Source: Mameliella sp. MMSF_3455 (lineage in GTDB: Bacteria; Pseudomonadota; Alphaproteobacteria; Rhodobacterales; Rhodobacteraceae). Taken from it: 64,000 nucleotides of DNA. Below the pieces are notes generated by a model. The model saw only the letters and a list, made by a program, of their open reading frames with translations, searched no databases and was not told where the DNA came from. The DNA lies in NCBI RefSeq assembly GCF_030733205.1, contig NZ_JASHJL010000014.1, positions 1 through 64,000 of the forward strand. Direction: 5' to 3'. A program made the translations under genes and the position numbers. Positions 25,840-34,526 of this stretch are shown here, piece after piece (position 1 is the stretch's first letter; the number at the start of each line of letters is the position of its first letter).

Positions 25840-27069
25840 ATGACTCCGGTTCCCCTTTCAGAAGCGCGCCACCTTCCGGTCTGGCGGCGCCCCATTGCCC
25901 TTTTGGCGCTCATGGCAATTGCCATGCCACTGTCCTTTGCCACCTGGTCGGCACTGCTCAACAACTTCGTCATCGAGGTGGCGAGTTTCGAAGGCAAGGA
26001 TATCGGATGGCTCCACACCGTACGCGAGATTCCGGGGTTTCTCGCCATCGGGGTGATCCTGGTGCTGCTGGTGGTGCGCGAACAGGTGCTGGCGCTGGTG
26101 TCGCTGGCGCTGCTGGGTGTCGCGACGGGCATCACGGCGATGTTTCCCAGCCTCGGTGGCCTGCTTTTCGTGACCCTGCTCAGTTCGATCGGGTTTCATT
26201 ACTACGAGACGGTCAATCAGAGCCTTCAGTTGCAGTGGCTGCCCAAGGATCGTGCACCGCAGATGCTGGGGTGGCTGGTCGCCGTGGGGTCGGCCGCGAC
26301 CTTTGTCGCCTATGCCTGTATCGTCGTGACGTGGCGGGTCTATGATCTGTCTTACAGCCTCGTTTATGTCACCGCCGGGGTGCTGACGCTGGGGATCACA
26401 GCCTGGTGCGCCTTTGCCTTTCCACAGTTCGAAAGCCCCAATCCGCAAGTCAAGAAATTTGTCCTGCGCCGCCGCTACTGGCTGTACTATGCGTTGCAGT
26501 TCATGTCGGGCGCACGGCGGCAGATCTTTGTCGTCTTTGCCGCCTTCATGATGGTGGAACGATTTGGTTACGACGTGCACGAGATCACCTCGCTTTACCT
26601 CGTGACGCTTGTGCTCAGCATGGTGGCGACGCCGATCTTTGGCCAGGTGGTGGCCCGGTTCGGCGAACGCAACGCGCTGACCTTTGAATATATCGGGCTG
26701 ACGCTGGTGTTCCTGGCCTATGGCGGGTTGTTCTGGTTTGGCTGGGGCGTGGTTCTGGCGGCGACGCTATATGTCCTGGACCATATTTTTTTCGGCTTTG
26801 CCTTCGCGCTGAAGACATATTTCCAGAAGATCGCCGATCCGGGCGACATGGCGCCCACCGCGGCCGTGGCCTTTACCATCAACCATGTTGCGGCAGTCTT
26901 TCTGCCGGCGCTGCTGGGGTATCTCTGGGATTCCTCGCCGGGGGCGGTTTTCGGCCTGGCAGCGGGCATGGCGCTGACCAGTCTTGCGCTGGCGCTGATG
27001 ATCCCGCGCCACCCGGAACCTGGGAATGAGACCGTCTTCAGCGGGGTCGTTCCGGCCCCGGCGGAATAG
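25840..27069 (+). CDS. MFS transporter
   Basis: 409-aa major facilitator with about 12 transmembrane helices. It begins with a short basic cytosolic end, then ALLALMAIAMPLSFATWSALL; the central loop carries VKKFVLRRRYWLYYALQF. The substrate is unknown, and the motif-A region is not strongly conserved. It starts 115 bp after the cupin gene and is followed two bases after its stop by a MATE transporter, so a cupin-MFS-MATE transcript is plausible. A link between cupin substrate and transporter is conjecture. Confidence 0.85.
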   Translation: MTPVPLSEARHLPVWRRPIALLALMAIAMPLSFATWSALLNNFVIEVASFEGKDIGWLHTVREIPGFLAIGVILVLLVVREQVLALVSLALLGVATGITAMFPSLGGLLFVTLLSSIGFHYYETVNQSLQLQWLPKDRAPQMLGWLVAVGSAATFVAYACIVVTWRVYDLSYSLVYVTAGVLTLGITAWCAFAFPQFESPNPQVKKFVLRRRYWLYYALQFMSGARRQIFVVFAAFMMVERFGYDVHEITSLYLVTLVLSMVATPIFGQVVARFGERNALTFEYIGLTLVFLAYGGLFWFGWGVVLAATLYVLDHIFFGFAFALKTYFQKIADPGDMAPTAAVAFTINHVAAVFLPALLGYLWDSSPGAVFGLAAGMALTSLALALMIPRHPEPGNETVFSGVVPAPAE

Positions 27070-27071
27070 GC

Positions 27072-28481
27072 GTGGCCGACAAGGCGACCGACGCCGGGGG
27101 GCGTTTCCTCACCGGGTCGACGCTGGGCCATGTCGTCCGGATGACGCTCAGCGGCGCGGCGGGCATCACCTTTGTCTTTGTCGTCGATGCGGCCAACCTG
27201 TTCTGGCTGTCGCAATTGGGTCAACCGATCCTGATGGCGGCCATCGGCTATGCCTTTGCCGTCCAGTTCTTTACCGTCTCCATCGGCGTCGGCCTCATGA
27301 TTGCCACCACGGCGCTTGTCTCGCGCAGCATCGGACGGGGTGAGCGGGCCATTGCGCGGGAACAGGGGGCGGCGGGTATGCTGCTGTGTTTCCTGGTGCA
27401 GGCGATGACGGCCGGGGCCGTGGTGCTGTTCCGGCATGACCTGCTGGCCAGCGCAGGGGCCGAAGGCGCGGCGTTGGACCTGGCCGCGCGCTACGTTGCG
27501 CTGTCCATGCCCTCGCTGGCGGTGATGGCGGTCGGCCTGTGCGGCAGTGCGGTGCTGCGCGCCGACGGACTGGCGCGGCAGGCGATGATGGTGACGATGG
27601 GCGGCGGGCTGATCATGCTGGGGCTGGACCCGCTGCTGATCTATGTCCTTGGCTGGGGATTGGACGGCGCGGCGCTGAGCGTTTGGATCTTTCGCGGCAT
27701 CATGGCGGGGCTGGCGATCTGGTTCGCGGCGCACCGGCATGGGTTGCTGGCCGTGCCCCGGCCCACCCTGCTGGTCCGACATGGGCCCGGTCTGCTGCGC
27801 GTGGCGCTGCCCGCGATCGTCACCCAGATGGCGACGCCCTTCGGAAACTTCCTGCTGACCGGGTTTATCGCCGTGCATGGCGATACCGCCGTGGCGGCAT
27901 GGGCGGTCATCAACCGGCTGACGGTTGTGGCATTCGGGGGGCTGTTTTCCCTGGCCGGCGCGATCGGCGGCATTTTTGGACAGAACTTTGGCGCGCGCCA
28001 GTTCGATCGTCTGCGCCAAACCTACCGCGACGCGGTTCTGTTTTGCGTGGTCTACGCGGCCGGGGTCTGGCTGATCCTGATGGTATTGACGGGCCTCATC
28101 GCCCGGGGCTTTGGGCTGGAGGGCGGCGGCGCAGAGGTCTTGCGGGCCTTCACGCAGATCGGGGCACTGTCCTTCACCCTCGGCGGGTTGCTGTTCGTCT
28201 CGAACTCGGCGTTCAACGCGCTTGGGCGCCCGCTCTGGGCCTCGGTGCTCAGCTGGCTGCGCGAGGCGGTGCTGCTGTGGCCCGTGGCGCTCTGGATGTC
28301 AGGGGCCTACGCAGCGCAGGGGGTGATCTATGCGCAGGCGCTGGTGGGGGCCGTCATGGGCGTTGTGGCCGGTGTCCTGGGGTGGCGTTATGTTGCGGGC
28401 ATCGGAGAGGGGCCCTTGCCCAGGGTCAACTTGCGCGAACGGCGCGCTTGGCGCGACCCGAACCGTTGGCGCCGCCGCTAG
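27072..28481 (+). CDS. MATE family efflux transporter
   Basis: 469-aa member of the multidrug and toxic compound extrusion family: 12 predicted helices in two homologous halves, with TLGHVVRMTLSGAAGITFVFVVDAANLFW at the start, ATTALVSRSIGRGER (loop 2-3) and GGIFGQNFGARQFDRLRQTYRDAV in the second half. Na+- or H+-coupled export of cationic compounds is expected. It starts with GTG at 27072, two bases after the MFS stop, so it is almost certainly co-translated. Its stop overlaps that of the convergent 31-aa microprotein. Confidence 0.88.
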   Translation: MADKATDAGGRFLTGSTLGHVVRMTLSGAAGITFVFVVDAANLFWLSQLGQPILMAAIGYAFAVQFFTVSIGVGLMIATTALVSRSIGRGERAIAREQGAAGMLLCFLVQAMTAGAVVLFRHDLLASAGAEGAALDLAARYVALSMPSLAVMAVGLCGSAVLRADGLARQAMMVTMGGGLIMLGLDPLLIYVLGWGLDGAALSVWIFRGIMAGLAIWFAAHRHGLLAVPRPTLLVRHGPGLLRVALPAIVTQMATPFGNFLLTGFIAVHGDTAVAAWAVINRLTVVAFGGLFSLAGAIGGIFGQNFGARQFDRLRQTYRDAVLFCVVYAAGVWLILMVLTGLIARGFGLEGGGAEVLRAFTQIGALSFTLGGLLFVSNSAFNALGRPLWASVLSWLREAVLLWPVALWMSGAYAAQGVIYAQALVGAVMGVVAGVLGWRYVAGIGEGPLPRVNLRERRAWRDPNRWRRR

Positions 28482-28573
28482 AACTGGCCGCGCAGGGCAA
28501 AGGCCAAGATCGCCAGAACGATCATGAGGGTGAGGATCCAGAAGGCGCGCGCGATGCGTCCACGGCTAGTCAT
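28478..28573 (-). CDS. 31-aa membrane microprotein coupled to the haem/flavin reductase
   Basis: 31 codons from ATG 28573 to TAG 28478. The ATG overlaps the last codons of the upstream reductase in the arrangement ATGACTAG (8-bp overlap), a classical translational-coupling junction. The product has a basic start (TSRGRIARAF) and one strong transmembrane helix at residues 11-27, ending in RGQF; orientation with the N-terminus in the cytosol is predicted. Its stop overlaps the MATE stop on the other strand. It may be a small subunit of the reductase; function unknown. Confidence 0.55.
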   Translation of the reverse strand: MTSRGRIARAFWILTLMIVLAILAFALRGQF

Positions 28574-29885
28574 AGCTGAACTGCTCCAGCAGGATGTTGT
28601 GGGCGGGCACGCCAAGTCCCAGCAGCGCGTCCTCGACCGCGTGCAGCATGGGTGGCGGGCCACAAAGCACAAAGACCCAGCGTGTCAGGGCCTCCGTATC
28701 AAGGTGCCGGGTCAGAACGTCGGGCGTGACGAACCCGGTTTCCCCCGTCCAGCCCTTGGGCGGGTCGGACAGGACATGGATCACGCGCAGTGGCCCGGAG
28801 TGCGAGCGCGCGTCCAGTTCTTTGCGGCAGGCAATCTGCTCCTCGATCCGGTTGGCATAGAACAGAACGCGCGGGCGCGGGTCATCGTCGGCATCAAGCT
28901 GGCGCAGATGCGACAGCATCGGCGCAATGCCCACGCCGCCTGCAATCATCGCAACGCCTCCGGCCTTGCCGTGCCGCTGCAAGGTCAGTGAACCAAAGGG
29001 CGCATCGACCCAGGCGCGGGTGCCGGGCGTCACCTTGCCCAGGCGGTTGGTGAAATCGCCCAGTTCCTTGATGACAAAGCGCAGGCTGCCGCCCTCGGCC
29101 GGGGCAGAGGCGATGGAAAACGGGTTCTCGTCCAGCGAGACAGCGGGTTTGCCGATGCTGATCCATGCAAAATGCCCGGGCAGGTAGCGCAGGCCCGTGT
29201 GACCCTCGGGGTCAAGGCACAGCTCCCAGGTCCGGTCGGCCAGGCGGGTCACGCTGCTGACGCGCCATGGGCGCCGGGCCTTCATCAGCGGCTTGATCGC
29301 GTAGACCCAGACAAGAGACAGCACGGCAATGGCGAACAGGACCCACCAGAATCCCCAGAGCACCGGATCGCCGCTGTAGCGCCCGGCTCGGGTGGCGTGC
29401 AGAACGCCAAGTCCCGCCATGACCAGCGCCATGATCCCGTGCAATGCGCGCCAGGTTTCGTGCCGGTACAACCCGTCGCGCCCCAGCGCCATGACCATCA
29501 CGGCGCCCAGCAACAGCCAGGCGACAATCCCGGGCCAGAGGCCGGACCAGTCAAAGTTCAACGGGACGGCGCCCGGTGGTGTCAGGCCGGGCCGCAGGCT
29601 TTGCGGTCCGGAATAGAGGAATGGGTGCAGCAGGATCAGCACCGAGGCCGCGCGTGCCAGCAACTGGTGAAGCCGCATGGTGACATCCATTCCGATCCGT
29701 CCCGAGACGACGCGGAACCGCCCGGACAGGGCGAATTCAACCAGCAGGATCGCCAGCCCGGTCAAGGCCACACCGGTCGCCAGCTCGTCGCGCAAGGGGC
29801 GCGGGGGAAGCCCCTGTAGCGCGGCCAATGCCAGCGGTGCGCAGGTCAGGGCAAGGTAGAGCAGGGCGAGAAGCGCGGCGGGCAT
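28566..29885 (-). CDS. Ferric-reductase-like transmembrane protein with FAD/NAD(P) reductase domain
   Basis: 439-aa membrane flavocytochrome. The membrane domain has about six helices with two intramembrane histidine pairs, His73/His87 and His149/His163, each separated by 13 residues as in bis-haem ferric reductases and NADPH oxidases. From about 205 comes an FNR-like domain with PGHFAW, the FAD-binding NPFSIAS at 254-260, GGVGIAPM at 316-323 and the NAD(P) motif CGPPPML near the C-terminus. It probably passes electrons across the inner membrane; the acceptor is unknown. The ATG at 29885 is preferred to a TTG at 29906. Coupled to the 31-aa gene downstream. Confidence 0.85.
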   Translation of the reverse strand: MPAALLALLYLALTCAPLALAALQGLPPRPLRDELATGVALTGLAILLVEFALSGRFRVVSGRIGMDVTMRLHQLLARAASVLILLHPFLYSGPQSLRPGLTPPGAVPLNFDWSGLWPGIVAWLLLGAVMVMALGRDGLYRHETWRALHGIMALVMAGLGVLHATRAGRYSGDPVLWGFWWVLFAIAVLSLVWVYAIKPLMKARRPWRVSSVTRLADRTWELCLDPEGHTGLRYLPGHFAWISIGKPAVSLDENPFSIASAPAEGGSLRFVIKELGDFTNRLGKVTPGTRAWVDAPFGSLTLQRHGKAGGVAMIAGGVGIAPMLSHLRQLDADDDPRPRVLFYANRIEEQIACRKELDARSHSGPLRVIHVLSDPPKGWTGETGFVTPDVLTRHLDTEALTRWVFVLCGPPPMLHAVEDALLGLGVPAHNILLEQFSYD

Positions 29886-30016
29886 GATGTCTTGGCCTAG
29901 GGTCAAATGCCCCTAGCACGGCGGCGGTACGAAATCACGTCAAACGCTGTGCGGCTTGCGGCGGTCGGGCTTTCGTGCCACAGCGAATGCGTTTTTTTCA
30001 TCAATGGACCGCCCAC

Positions 30017-30892
30017 ATGCCCAAGACCTGGACCGCTTTCACCAAGCTCGCCGACAAGGATAAGGCCGAGGCCCTGGGCCTTGCGCTGGAGGAGCTCGAA
30101 CCCGAACCCACGGGCATCGGCGTCTTCGAGATCGAGGATGGTTCCGGCACCTGGGAGATCGGCGGCTATTTCACCGAAGCACCGGACGAGATCGAGCTTG
30201 CCCTTCTGGCCGCAGCCTATGATGCCGAGAGCTTTGTCGTCTCCGAGGTGCCGGACACCGACTGGGTCGACAAGGTGCGGCGCGAACTGACGCCGGTCGA
30301 GGCGGGCCGCTTTTTCGTCTACGGCAGCCATGATGCCGACAAGATCCCCGAAGGTGCCGAGCCATTGCTGATCGAGGCAGCGATGGCCTTTGGCACCGGT
30401 CACCACGGCACCACCCAGGGCTGTCTCGAGGCGCTGGACCGGCTGGCGAACGAGGGCTTCCAGGGCCGTAATGTGGCCGACATCGGCTGCGGCACTGCCG
30501 TTCTGGCGATGGGTGCGGCACGCATCTGGCCCGATCCTGTGATCGCCTCGGACATCGACGAGGTCGCGGTCGAGGTGGCAGAGGCCAATGTGCGCGCCAA
30601 CGGCCTGGGCGACAAGGTTGCCTGCGTCGAGGCCGCGGGCTTTGACAATCCCGAATTGCATGCCCGCGCACCCTATGACCTGGTCTTTGCGAACATCCTG
30701 AAACAGCCGCTGATCGACCTGGCCCCCGACATGGAAAAACACCTTGCGCCAGGGGGGTATGCGATCCTTTCGGGTATCCTGACCTGGCAGGCCGACGAGG
30801 TGGTCGAGGTCTACACTGCCCAAGGGATGCCGCAATTGCGCCGCGATGTGATCGGGGAGTGGGTGACTCTGACGCTTCGAAAAAACCAGTAA
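30017..30892 (+). CDS. prmA: Ribosomal protein L11 methyltransferase
   Basis: Trimethylates ribosomal protein L11. The 291-aa product has an N-terminal substrate domain (1-100) and the catalytic SAM domain with AFGTGHHGTTQGCLEAL at 125-141, motif I DIGCGTA at 155-161, SDIDEVAVEVAEANVRANG and LVFANILKQPLIDL (post-motif, characteristic of PrmA). The start at 30017 was chosen to fit homologous length. Divergent from the reductase gene across 131 bp. Confidence 0.93.
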   Translation: MPKTWTAFTKLADKDKAEALGLALEELEPEPTGIGVFEIEDGSGTWEIGGYFTEAPDEIELALLAAAYDAESFVVSEVPDTDWVDKVRRELTPVEAGRFFVYGSHDADKIPEGAEPLLIEAAMAFGTGHHGTTQGCLEALDRLANEGFQGRNVADIGCGTAVLAMGAARIWPDPVIASDIDEVAVEVAEANVRANGLGDKVACVEAAGFDNPELHARAPYDLVFANILKQPLIDLAPDMEKHLAPGGYAILSGILTWQADEVVEVYTAQGMPQLRRDVIGEWVTLTLRKNQ

Positions 30893-30972
30893 ATAAAGGG
30901 TTAATCGGAGCAGTCGAAGCAAAATTAAATCCAATTGCCCCAATCTTGCCATAAAGTTTGGATAAAAATTGC

Positions 30973-30996
30973 CTCAACCGGTGGGGGCCGGTTGAG
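30973..30996 (+). other. Leader stem-loop before the 114-aa hypothetical gene
   Basis: CTCAACCGG (30973-30981) pairs perfectly with CCGGTTGAG (30988-30996) around a TGGGGG loop. It ends 11 bases before the ATG at 31008; the purine run GAGACGAGG that could act as ribosome-binding site overlaps the 3' arm. It could modulate translation or act as a 3' end for prmA, but no T-run follows. Confidence 0.5.
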
Positions 30997-31007
30997 ACGA
31001 GGCTGTC

Positions 31008-31352
31008 ATGGACGACGCTCAGAGAAGCTTTTACAAGCGTGAACAAGCGCTGCGGCGCAAGCATGTCCGCATGTCACACGGCTATGTGACGCGGATGAAC
31101 CGCAACGGTGTGATCGAACAGGTCCCGCAAAGCAGGATGAGCGGTCTCGGCCTGCACCTGATCTTACGCTTGGCGGTGGCGGTGATGCTGTTCAAAGTTG
31201 TCGCCCTGGCCTGGCTGGGCGATGCGAAATACGCCGGTCACATCGAACGCCTGTCGCAGGGTGTCATCTATGAAAAGGTCGGGGCCTGGATCCTGCAGGT
31301 CGATCCCGTGACGCGCATGTTGGCCGATTTCCTGACGCCGGCTATCGGCTGA
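31008..31352 (+). CDS. Hypothetical membrane-associated protein, 114 aa
   Basis: Unrecognised. The N-terminal 45 residues are strongly basic (REQALRRKHVRMSHGYVTRMNRNG), followed by one hydrophobic helix at about 50-71 (LILRLAVAVMLFKVVALAWLG) and a C-terminal periplasmic-looking stretch with IYEKVGAWILQVDPVTRM. Probably a type II single-pass inner-membrane protein. Monocistronic: an intergenic leader with a hairpin before it and a strong terminator 28 bp after it. The conserved feel of the C-terminus suggests a lineage-restricted protein rather than a spurious ORF. Confidence 0.65.
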   Translation: MDDAQRSFYKREQALRRKHVRMSHGYVTRMNRNGVIEQVPQSRMSGLGLHLILRLAVAVMLFKVVALAWLGDAKYAGHIERLSQGVIYEKVGAWILQVDPVTRMLADFLTPAIG

Positions 31353-31380
31353 GGCCCTCAGCACATCGCGAGACAAGAAA

Positions 31381-31410
31381 AAACCCGCGCTTCCGGTGAA
31401 GCGCGGGTTT
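31381..31410. terminator. Strong bidirectional stem-loop terminator
   Basis: AAACCCGCGCTT (31381-31392) pairs perfectly with AAGCGCGGGTTT (31399-31410) around CCGGTG. A tract of A precedes it and TTTT ends the 3' arm, so it can terminate the 114-aa gene rightward and the DUF1127 gene leftward, which it separates. Confidence 0.85.
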
Positions 31411-31481
31411 TCCCTTTGCCGTGAGTGGCGGTGCGCCTCCGACCGATCATCCCGGTCGACCGTCAGCGCTGAGAGTCTCGA

Positions 31482-31754
31482 TTAGCGGCGTGCAACCTCG
31501 TCGATGTCGCCACGGTGCAGACCGATGTCTTCCAGCTCGCGGTCGGTCAGGGCCGACAGGCTGTTGCGGGTCAAGCGTGCGTCGTTCCATTCGGCGAAGG
31601 CACCGAAGGCTGCGGCAAAGAGGCTGCCGATCCAGGTCGCGGAACCCGAAGCGCCGTAGGGGCGGGTGGCGCCGAATGCGGAGGTGAAGATGTTACCGAT
31701 CTGGGCGGCGGAGCCCGACGCGGCGAAGGGGCGGGAAGTGTCGAGTGCGGCCAT
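31482..31754 (-). CDS. DUF1127 domain protein, 90 aa
   Basis: Small protein whose C-terminus, [29 protein letters not shown], is the DUF1127 signature found in alphaproteobacterial small proteins, several of which act in RNA-linked regulation or phosphate/stress physiology. The N-terminal half has an internal imperfect repeat: [22 protein letters not shown] and [20 protein letters not shown]. The start at 31754 has AAGGAG seven bases upstream. A promoter-like pair of hexamers lies 46-74 bp before it, with tandem repeats just beyond. The terminator at 31381-31410 serves it. Confidence 0.85.
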   Translation of the reverse strand: MAALDTSRPFAASGSAAQIGNIFTSAFGATRPYGASGSATWIGSLFAAAFGAFAEWNDARLTRNSLSALTDRELEDIGLHRGDIDEVARR

Positions 31755-31799
31755 CGCTGGTCTCCTTTGGATGGGGGGTGCGTGTTCGTTCTGAAAGCG

Positions 31800-31828
31800 C
31801 ACATAGTTTGGGCAATCTGCTCCAGCAA
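31800..31828 (-). promoter_or_regulatory. Sigma-70-like promoter of the DUF1127 gene
   Basis: On the minus strand TTGCTG (31828-31823) and TATGTG (31805-31800) are separated by exactly 17 bp. A start of transcription near 31793 would leave a leader of about 39 nt to the ATG at 31754. Confidence 0.5.
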
Positions 31829-31830
31829 GT

Positions 31831-31868
31831 CGCATTTTTCGCATGGGTCACATGCGATTTTTGCATGG
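31831..31868. repeat. Tandem imperfect repeats next to the DUF1127 promoter
   Basis: CGCATTTTTCGCATGG at 31831-31846 and GCGATTTTTGCATGG at 31854-31868 are near-identical copies in a local AT-rich patch. They begin 2 bp beyond the -35 of the DUF1127 promoter, and the copies are about two helical turns apart, as expected of an activator site. Confidence 0.45.
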
Positions 31869-32071
31869 CGCAAATCGCGGGTAACCCTACTGAAAAACAA
31901 GCAAAAATCCGCCTTGGTCGGTGTCGTTTTCAGGCGGCGGCCTGTCGGAAACAAGCCTCGGGTGTCGGGGCTGGAACACTCGGTGTCGCAAATGGTCCTC
32001 GCCGCATTAACCTTGGCTTTTGTTCGCCTTTCGTGCTAGCCGTGTCTGAAAAACAACACGGGCGGGCATCC

Positions 32072-32560
32072 ATGCGGATATTGGGCATTGATCCGGGGCT
32101 TCGGACCCTTGGATGGGGGGTGATCGAGGTCGAGGGCAGCCGACTCAGACACGTCGCAAACGGGCTGTGCAAGCCCGGCGGCAAGGAGTTGGCAGAACGT
32201 CTGCTTGCTCTGCACGAGTTGCTGACCGATGTTTTCAACCGGATGATGCCCGACGAGGCGGCCGTGGAACATACCTTCGTCAACCGGGACGGCGCGGGGA
32301 CGCTGAAACTGGGACAGGCGCGGGCGATCGCCCTTCTGGTCCCGGCGCAATTCGGCTTGCCGATCGGGGAATACGCGCCGAACTCGGTCAAGAAGACGGT
32401 CGTCGGCGTGGGTCACGCCGAGAAACATCAGGTGGAACACATGGTCAGCTTGCAATTGCCGGGCGCGAAACCGGCGGGCCCGGACGCGGCGGATGCCCTG
32501 GCGGTGGCGATCTGCCATGCGCATCACATGGGTGCCCGTCGCATGAAGGTGCGCGCATGA
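32072..32560 (+). CDS. ruvC: Holliday junction resolvase RuvC
   Basis: Endonuclease that resolves Holliday junctions in recombination repair; 162 aa. The N-terminus [20 protein letters not shown] supplies catalytic Asp7; [25 protein letters not shown] holds the second acidic residue, and the C-terminal [16 protein letters not shown] holds the last two Asp of the RNase H-fold site. ATG at 32072. It overlaps ruvA by 4 bp (ATGA). First gene of ruvCAB. Confidence 0.97.
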   Translation: MRILGIDPGLRTLGWGVIEVEGSRLRHVANGLCKPGGKELAERLLALHELLTDVFNRMMPDEAAVEHTFVNRDGAGTLKLGQARAIALLVPAQFGLPIGEYAPNSVKKTVVGVGHAEKHQVEHMVSLQLPGAKPAGPDAADALAVAICHAHHMGARRMKVRA

Positions 32561-33231
32561 TCGGGCGCATCGCGGGGCGGATCGTCTACCACGGCGAGGA
32601 TCATGTTCTGATTGACGTGCAGGGCGTCGGCTATGTCGTCTATTGCAGCGACCGTGTGCGCGCGGGTCTCCCCGGCGCCGGGGAGGCCGCGGCGCTATTT
32701 ACGGATCTGTTGGTGCGCGAGGACCTGCTGCAACTGTTCGGCTTCCCGACGCTGGTCGAAAAGGAGTGGTTTCGCCTGCTGATGTCGGTGCAGGGCGTGG
32801 GCGCCAAGGCGGCGCTGGCAATCCTGGGCACGCTTGGCCCGGACGGGGTCAGCCGCGCGCTGGCGCTGGGGGACTGGACGGCGATCAAGGCGGCCAAGGG
32901 GATCGGACCCAAGACCGCACAACGCGTCGTGAACGAGTTGAAGGACAAGGCGCCCACCATCATGGCGATGGGTGTCGGCGAGCCCATTGGTGCCGAACCG
33001 CAGACGGCCCCCGACGCGGTGATCGAGACATCGCCCGCCCCCGATGCCCCCCGCAAGGCGCCTCCGCGCCGGTCCAGCGCGCAGGCTGAAGCGCTTTCCG
33101 CATTGGGCAATTTGGGCTACGGCCCCTCGGACGCTGCCGGCGCCGTGGCCGAGGCCGCAGGCGCCGAGCCGGAGGCGGATACCGCCGGCCTGATCCGCGC
33201 GGCATTGAAGCTGTTGGCGCCAAAGGGGTAA
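32557..33231 (+). CDS. ruvA: Holliday junction DNA helicase subunit RuvA
   Basis: Holliday-junction-binding subunit that recruits RuvB hexamers. 224 aa: OB-fold domain I ([26 protein letters not shown]), helix-hairpin-helix domain II (about 65-145, with [16 protein letters not shown] and [19 protein letters not shown]), an Ala/Pro linker and domain III ([21 protein letters not shown]), which contacts RuvB. The linker is longer than in E. coli RuvA (203 aa). The start overlaps the ruvC stop and the stop is 3 bp before ruvB. Confidence 0.97.
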   Translation: MIGRIAGRIVYHGEDHVLIDVQGVGYVVYCSDRVRAGLPGAGEAAALFTDLLVREDLLQLFGFPTLVEKEWFRLLMSVQGVGAKAALAILGTLGPDGVSRALALGDWTAIKAAKGIGPKTAQRVVNELKDKAPTIMAMGVGEPIGAEPQTAPDAVIETSPAPDAPRKAPPRRSSAQAEALSALGNLGYGPSDAAGAVAEAAGAEPEADTAGLIRAALKLLAPKG

Positions 33232-33234
33232 GGG

Positions 33235-34269
33235 ATGGACATGAGCGATCCCGACCCCACCCTGCGCCCCGATCCCCTGCCGGAGGACCGCGACCGCGCG
33301 CTTCGTCCGCAGATGCTGGAGGATTTCATCGGCCAGGCCGAGGCGCGCGCCAACCTGCGCGTCTTTATCCAGAGCGCGCGCAGCCGTGGCGAGGCGATGG
33401 ACCACACGCTGTTCCACGGCCCTCCGGGTTTGGGCAAGACGACGCTGGCGCAGATCATGGCGCGGGAACTGGGCGTGGGATTTCGCATGACCTCTGGCCC
33501 GGTGCTGGCCAAGGCGGGCGACCTGGCGGCGATCCTGACAAACCTTGAACGGAACGACGTGCTGTTCATCGACGAGATCCACCGGATGAATGCCGCCGTC
33601 GAAGAGGTGCTTTACCCGGCAATGGAGGACTACGAGCTGGACCTCGTGATCGGCGAAGGACCGGCGGCGCGCACCGTGCGGATCGAGTTGCAGCCCTTTA
33701 CACTGGTCGGGGCGACGACGCGGCTTGGCCTGCTGACGACCCCCCTGAGGGACCGTTTCGGCATTCCCACGCGGCTGAATTTCTACACGATCCCGGAGCT
33801 TGAAACGATCGTCGCCGGCAATGCCTCCAAGCTGGGTGTCCGGGTCGAAGGGGACGGAGCGCTGGAAATCGCGCGTCGGTCCCGCGGGACACCCCGGATC
33901 GCCGGACGGTTGCTGCGCCGCGTGGTGGATTTCGCTGTGGTCGAAGGCGGGGGCGTTGTCAGCCGGGCCCTGGCGGACAATGCGCTGACGCGGTTGGGGG
34001 TTGACAGCCTGGGGCTGGACGGAGCTGACCGCCGCTACCTGATGCTCATGGCCGAAAACTATGCGGGCGGGCCGGTCGGGATCGAAACGCTCTCGGCGGC
34101 GCTCTCCGAAAGCCGCGATGCGCTGGAGGAAGTGGTGGAACCCTACCTCCTGCAACAGGGCCTCATCAGCCGTACACCGCGTGGGCGGATGCTGGCGCAG
34201 AAGGCCTGGAAACATCTTGGTCTCGCTGCCCCGCTGCCACCGGGGCAAAGTGATCTGTTCGAGGGCTGA
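33235..34269 (+). CDS. ruvB: Holliday junction DNA helicase subunit RuvB
   Basis: AAA+ motor for branch migration, 344 aa. Walker [10 protein letters not shown] at 62-70, Walker B LFIDEIHR near 115, sensor 1 in [20 protein letters not shown] with the arginine finger nearby, and a C-terminal winged helix ending [13 protein letters not shown]. The start is ATG 33235 (a second ATG two codons later). Stop at 34267-34269, inside the palindrome GGCTGACGTCAGCC that also contains the stop of the opposing 36-aa gene. Confidence 0.97.
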   Translation: MDMSDPDPTLRPDPLPEDRDRALRPQMLEDFIGQAEARANLRVFIQSARSRGEAMDHTLFHGPPGLGKTTLAQIMARELGVGFRMTSGPVLAKAGDLAAILTNLERNDVLFIDEIHRMNAAVEEVLYPAMEDYELDLVIGEGPAARTVRIELQPFTLVGATTRLGLLTTPLRDRFGIPTRLNFYTIPELETIVAGNASKLGVRVEGDGALEIARRSRGTPRIAGRLLRRVVDFAVVEGGGVVSRALADNALTRLGVDSLGLDGADRRYLMLMAENYAGGPVGIETLSAALSESRDALEEVVEPYLLQQGLISRTPRGRMLAQKAWKHLGLAAPLPPGQSDLFEG

Positions 34270-34271
34270 CG

Positions 34272-34382
34272 TCAGCCAGTCAACCCCGCAGCCCCGCGCA
34301 GGCGGTCGGTCAGGGCTCGGACCTTGGCAACGGTAATGACGAAGGCGCTCACCAGGATGAGCATGGTGCGTCGGCTGTGCAT
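34272..34382 (-). CDS. 36-aa putative membrane microprotein
   Basis: ATG at 34382 preceded by a strong ribosome-binding site (GGGAGGGATCAC before ATG). The product starts MHSRRTMLILVSAF, has a hydrophobic helix at residues 7-19 and a basic C-terminal half (KVRALTDRLRG). Its stop lies within a 14-bp palindrome shared with the convergent ruvB stop. No family is known. The evidence is the ribosome-binding site and the basic-hydrophobic pattern; the helix is short (13 residues), so membrane insertion is uncertain. Confidence 0.4.
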   Translation of the reverse strand: MHSRRTMLILVSAFVITVAKVRALTDRLRGAAGLTG

Positions 34383-34526
34383 GTGATCCCTCCCCTGCGG
34401 TCCAATTTGAAATGGGGCCGGGTGCCGGTTGGGCAAACCCGGCTTGCAAGGGCGGTTTGCCTTTCGGGTCGTTTTCGGGCAGGTCGCGGCACAGCGCCAA
34501 TCCACGACGTGAAAAGGACAGCCGGC

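Larger units (their letters stand above)
31755..32071. other. 317-bp divergent intergenic region, DUF1127/ruvC
   Basis: No gene is seen here. The left part holds the DUF1127 promoter and tandem repeats, described separately. The right part, 31870-32071, should carry the ruvC promoter: TTGGCT at 32013-32018 with TAGCCG 18 bp downstream is a weak match. GTTC-N7-GTGC at 32022-32036 is one base off the alphaproteobacterial LexA box GTTC-N7-GTTC. Confidence 0.5.

Noticed and set aside
31830..31930. AT-rich patch as a sign of a mobile element
   Set aside because: Only about 100 bp, lacks inverted termini, transposase or target duplication, and is explained by promoters.
32022..32036. LexA box for ruvCAB
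   Set aside because: GTTC-N7-GTGC is one base off the consensus, and a similar near-match (GTTC-N7-GTTA at 13855) lies before the unrelated carboxypeptidase gene, so chance is likely. Kept only as a note in the intergenic entry.
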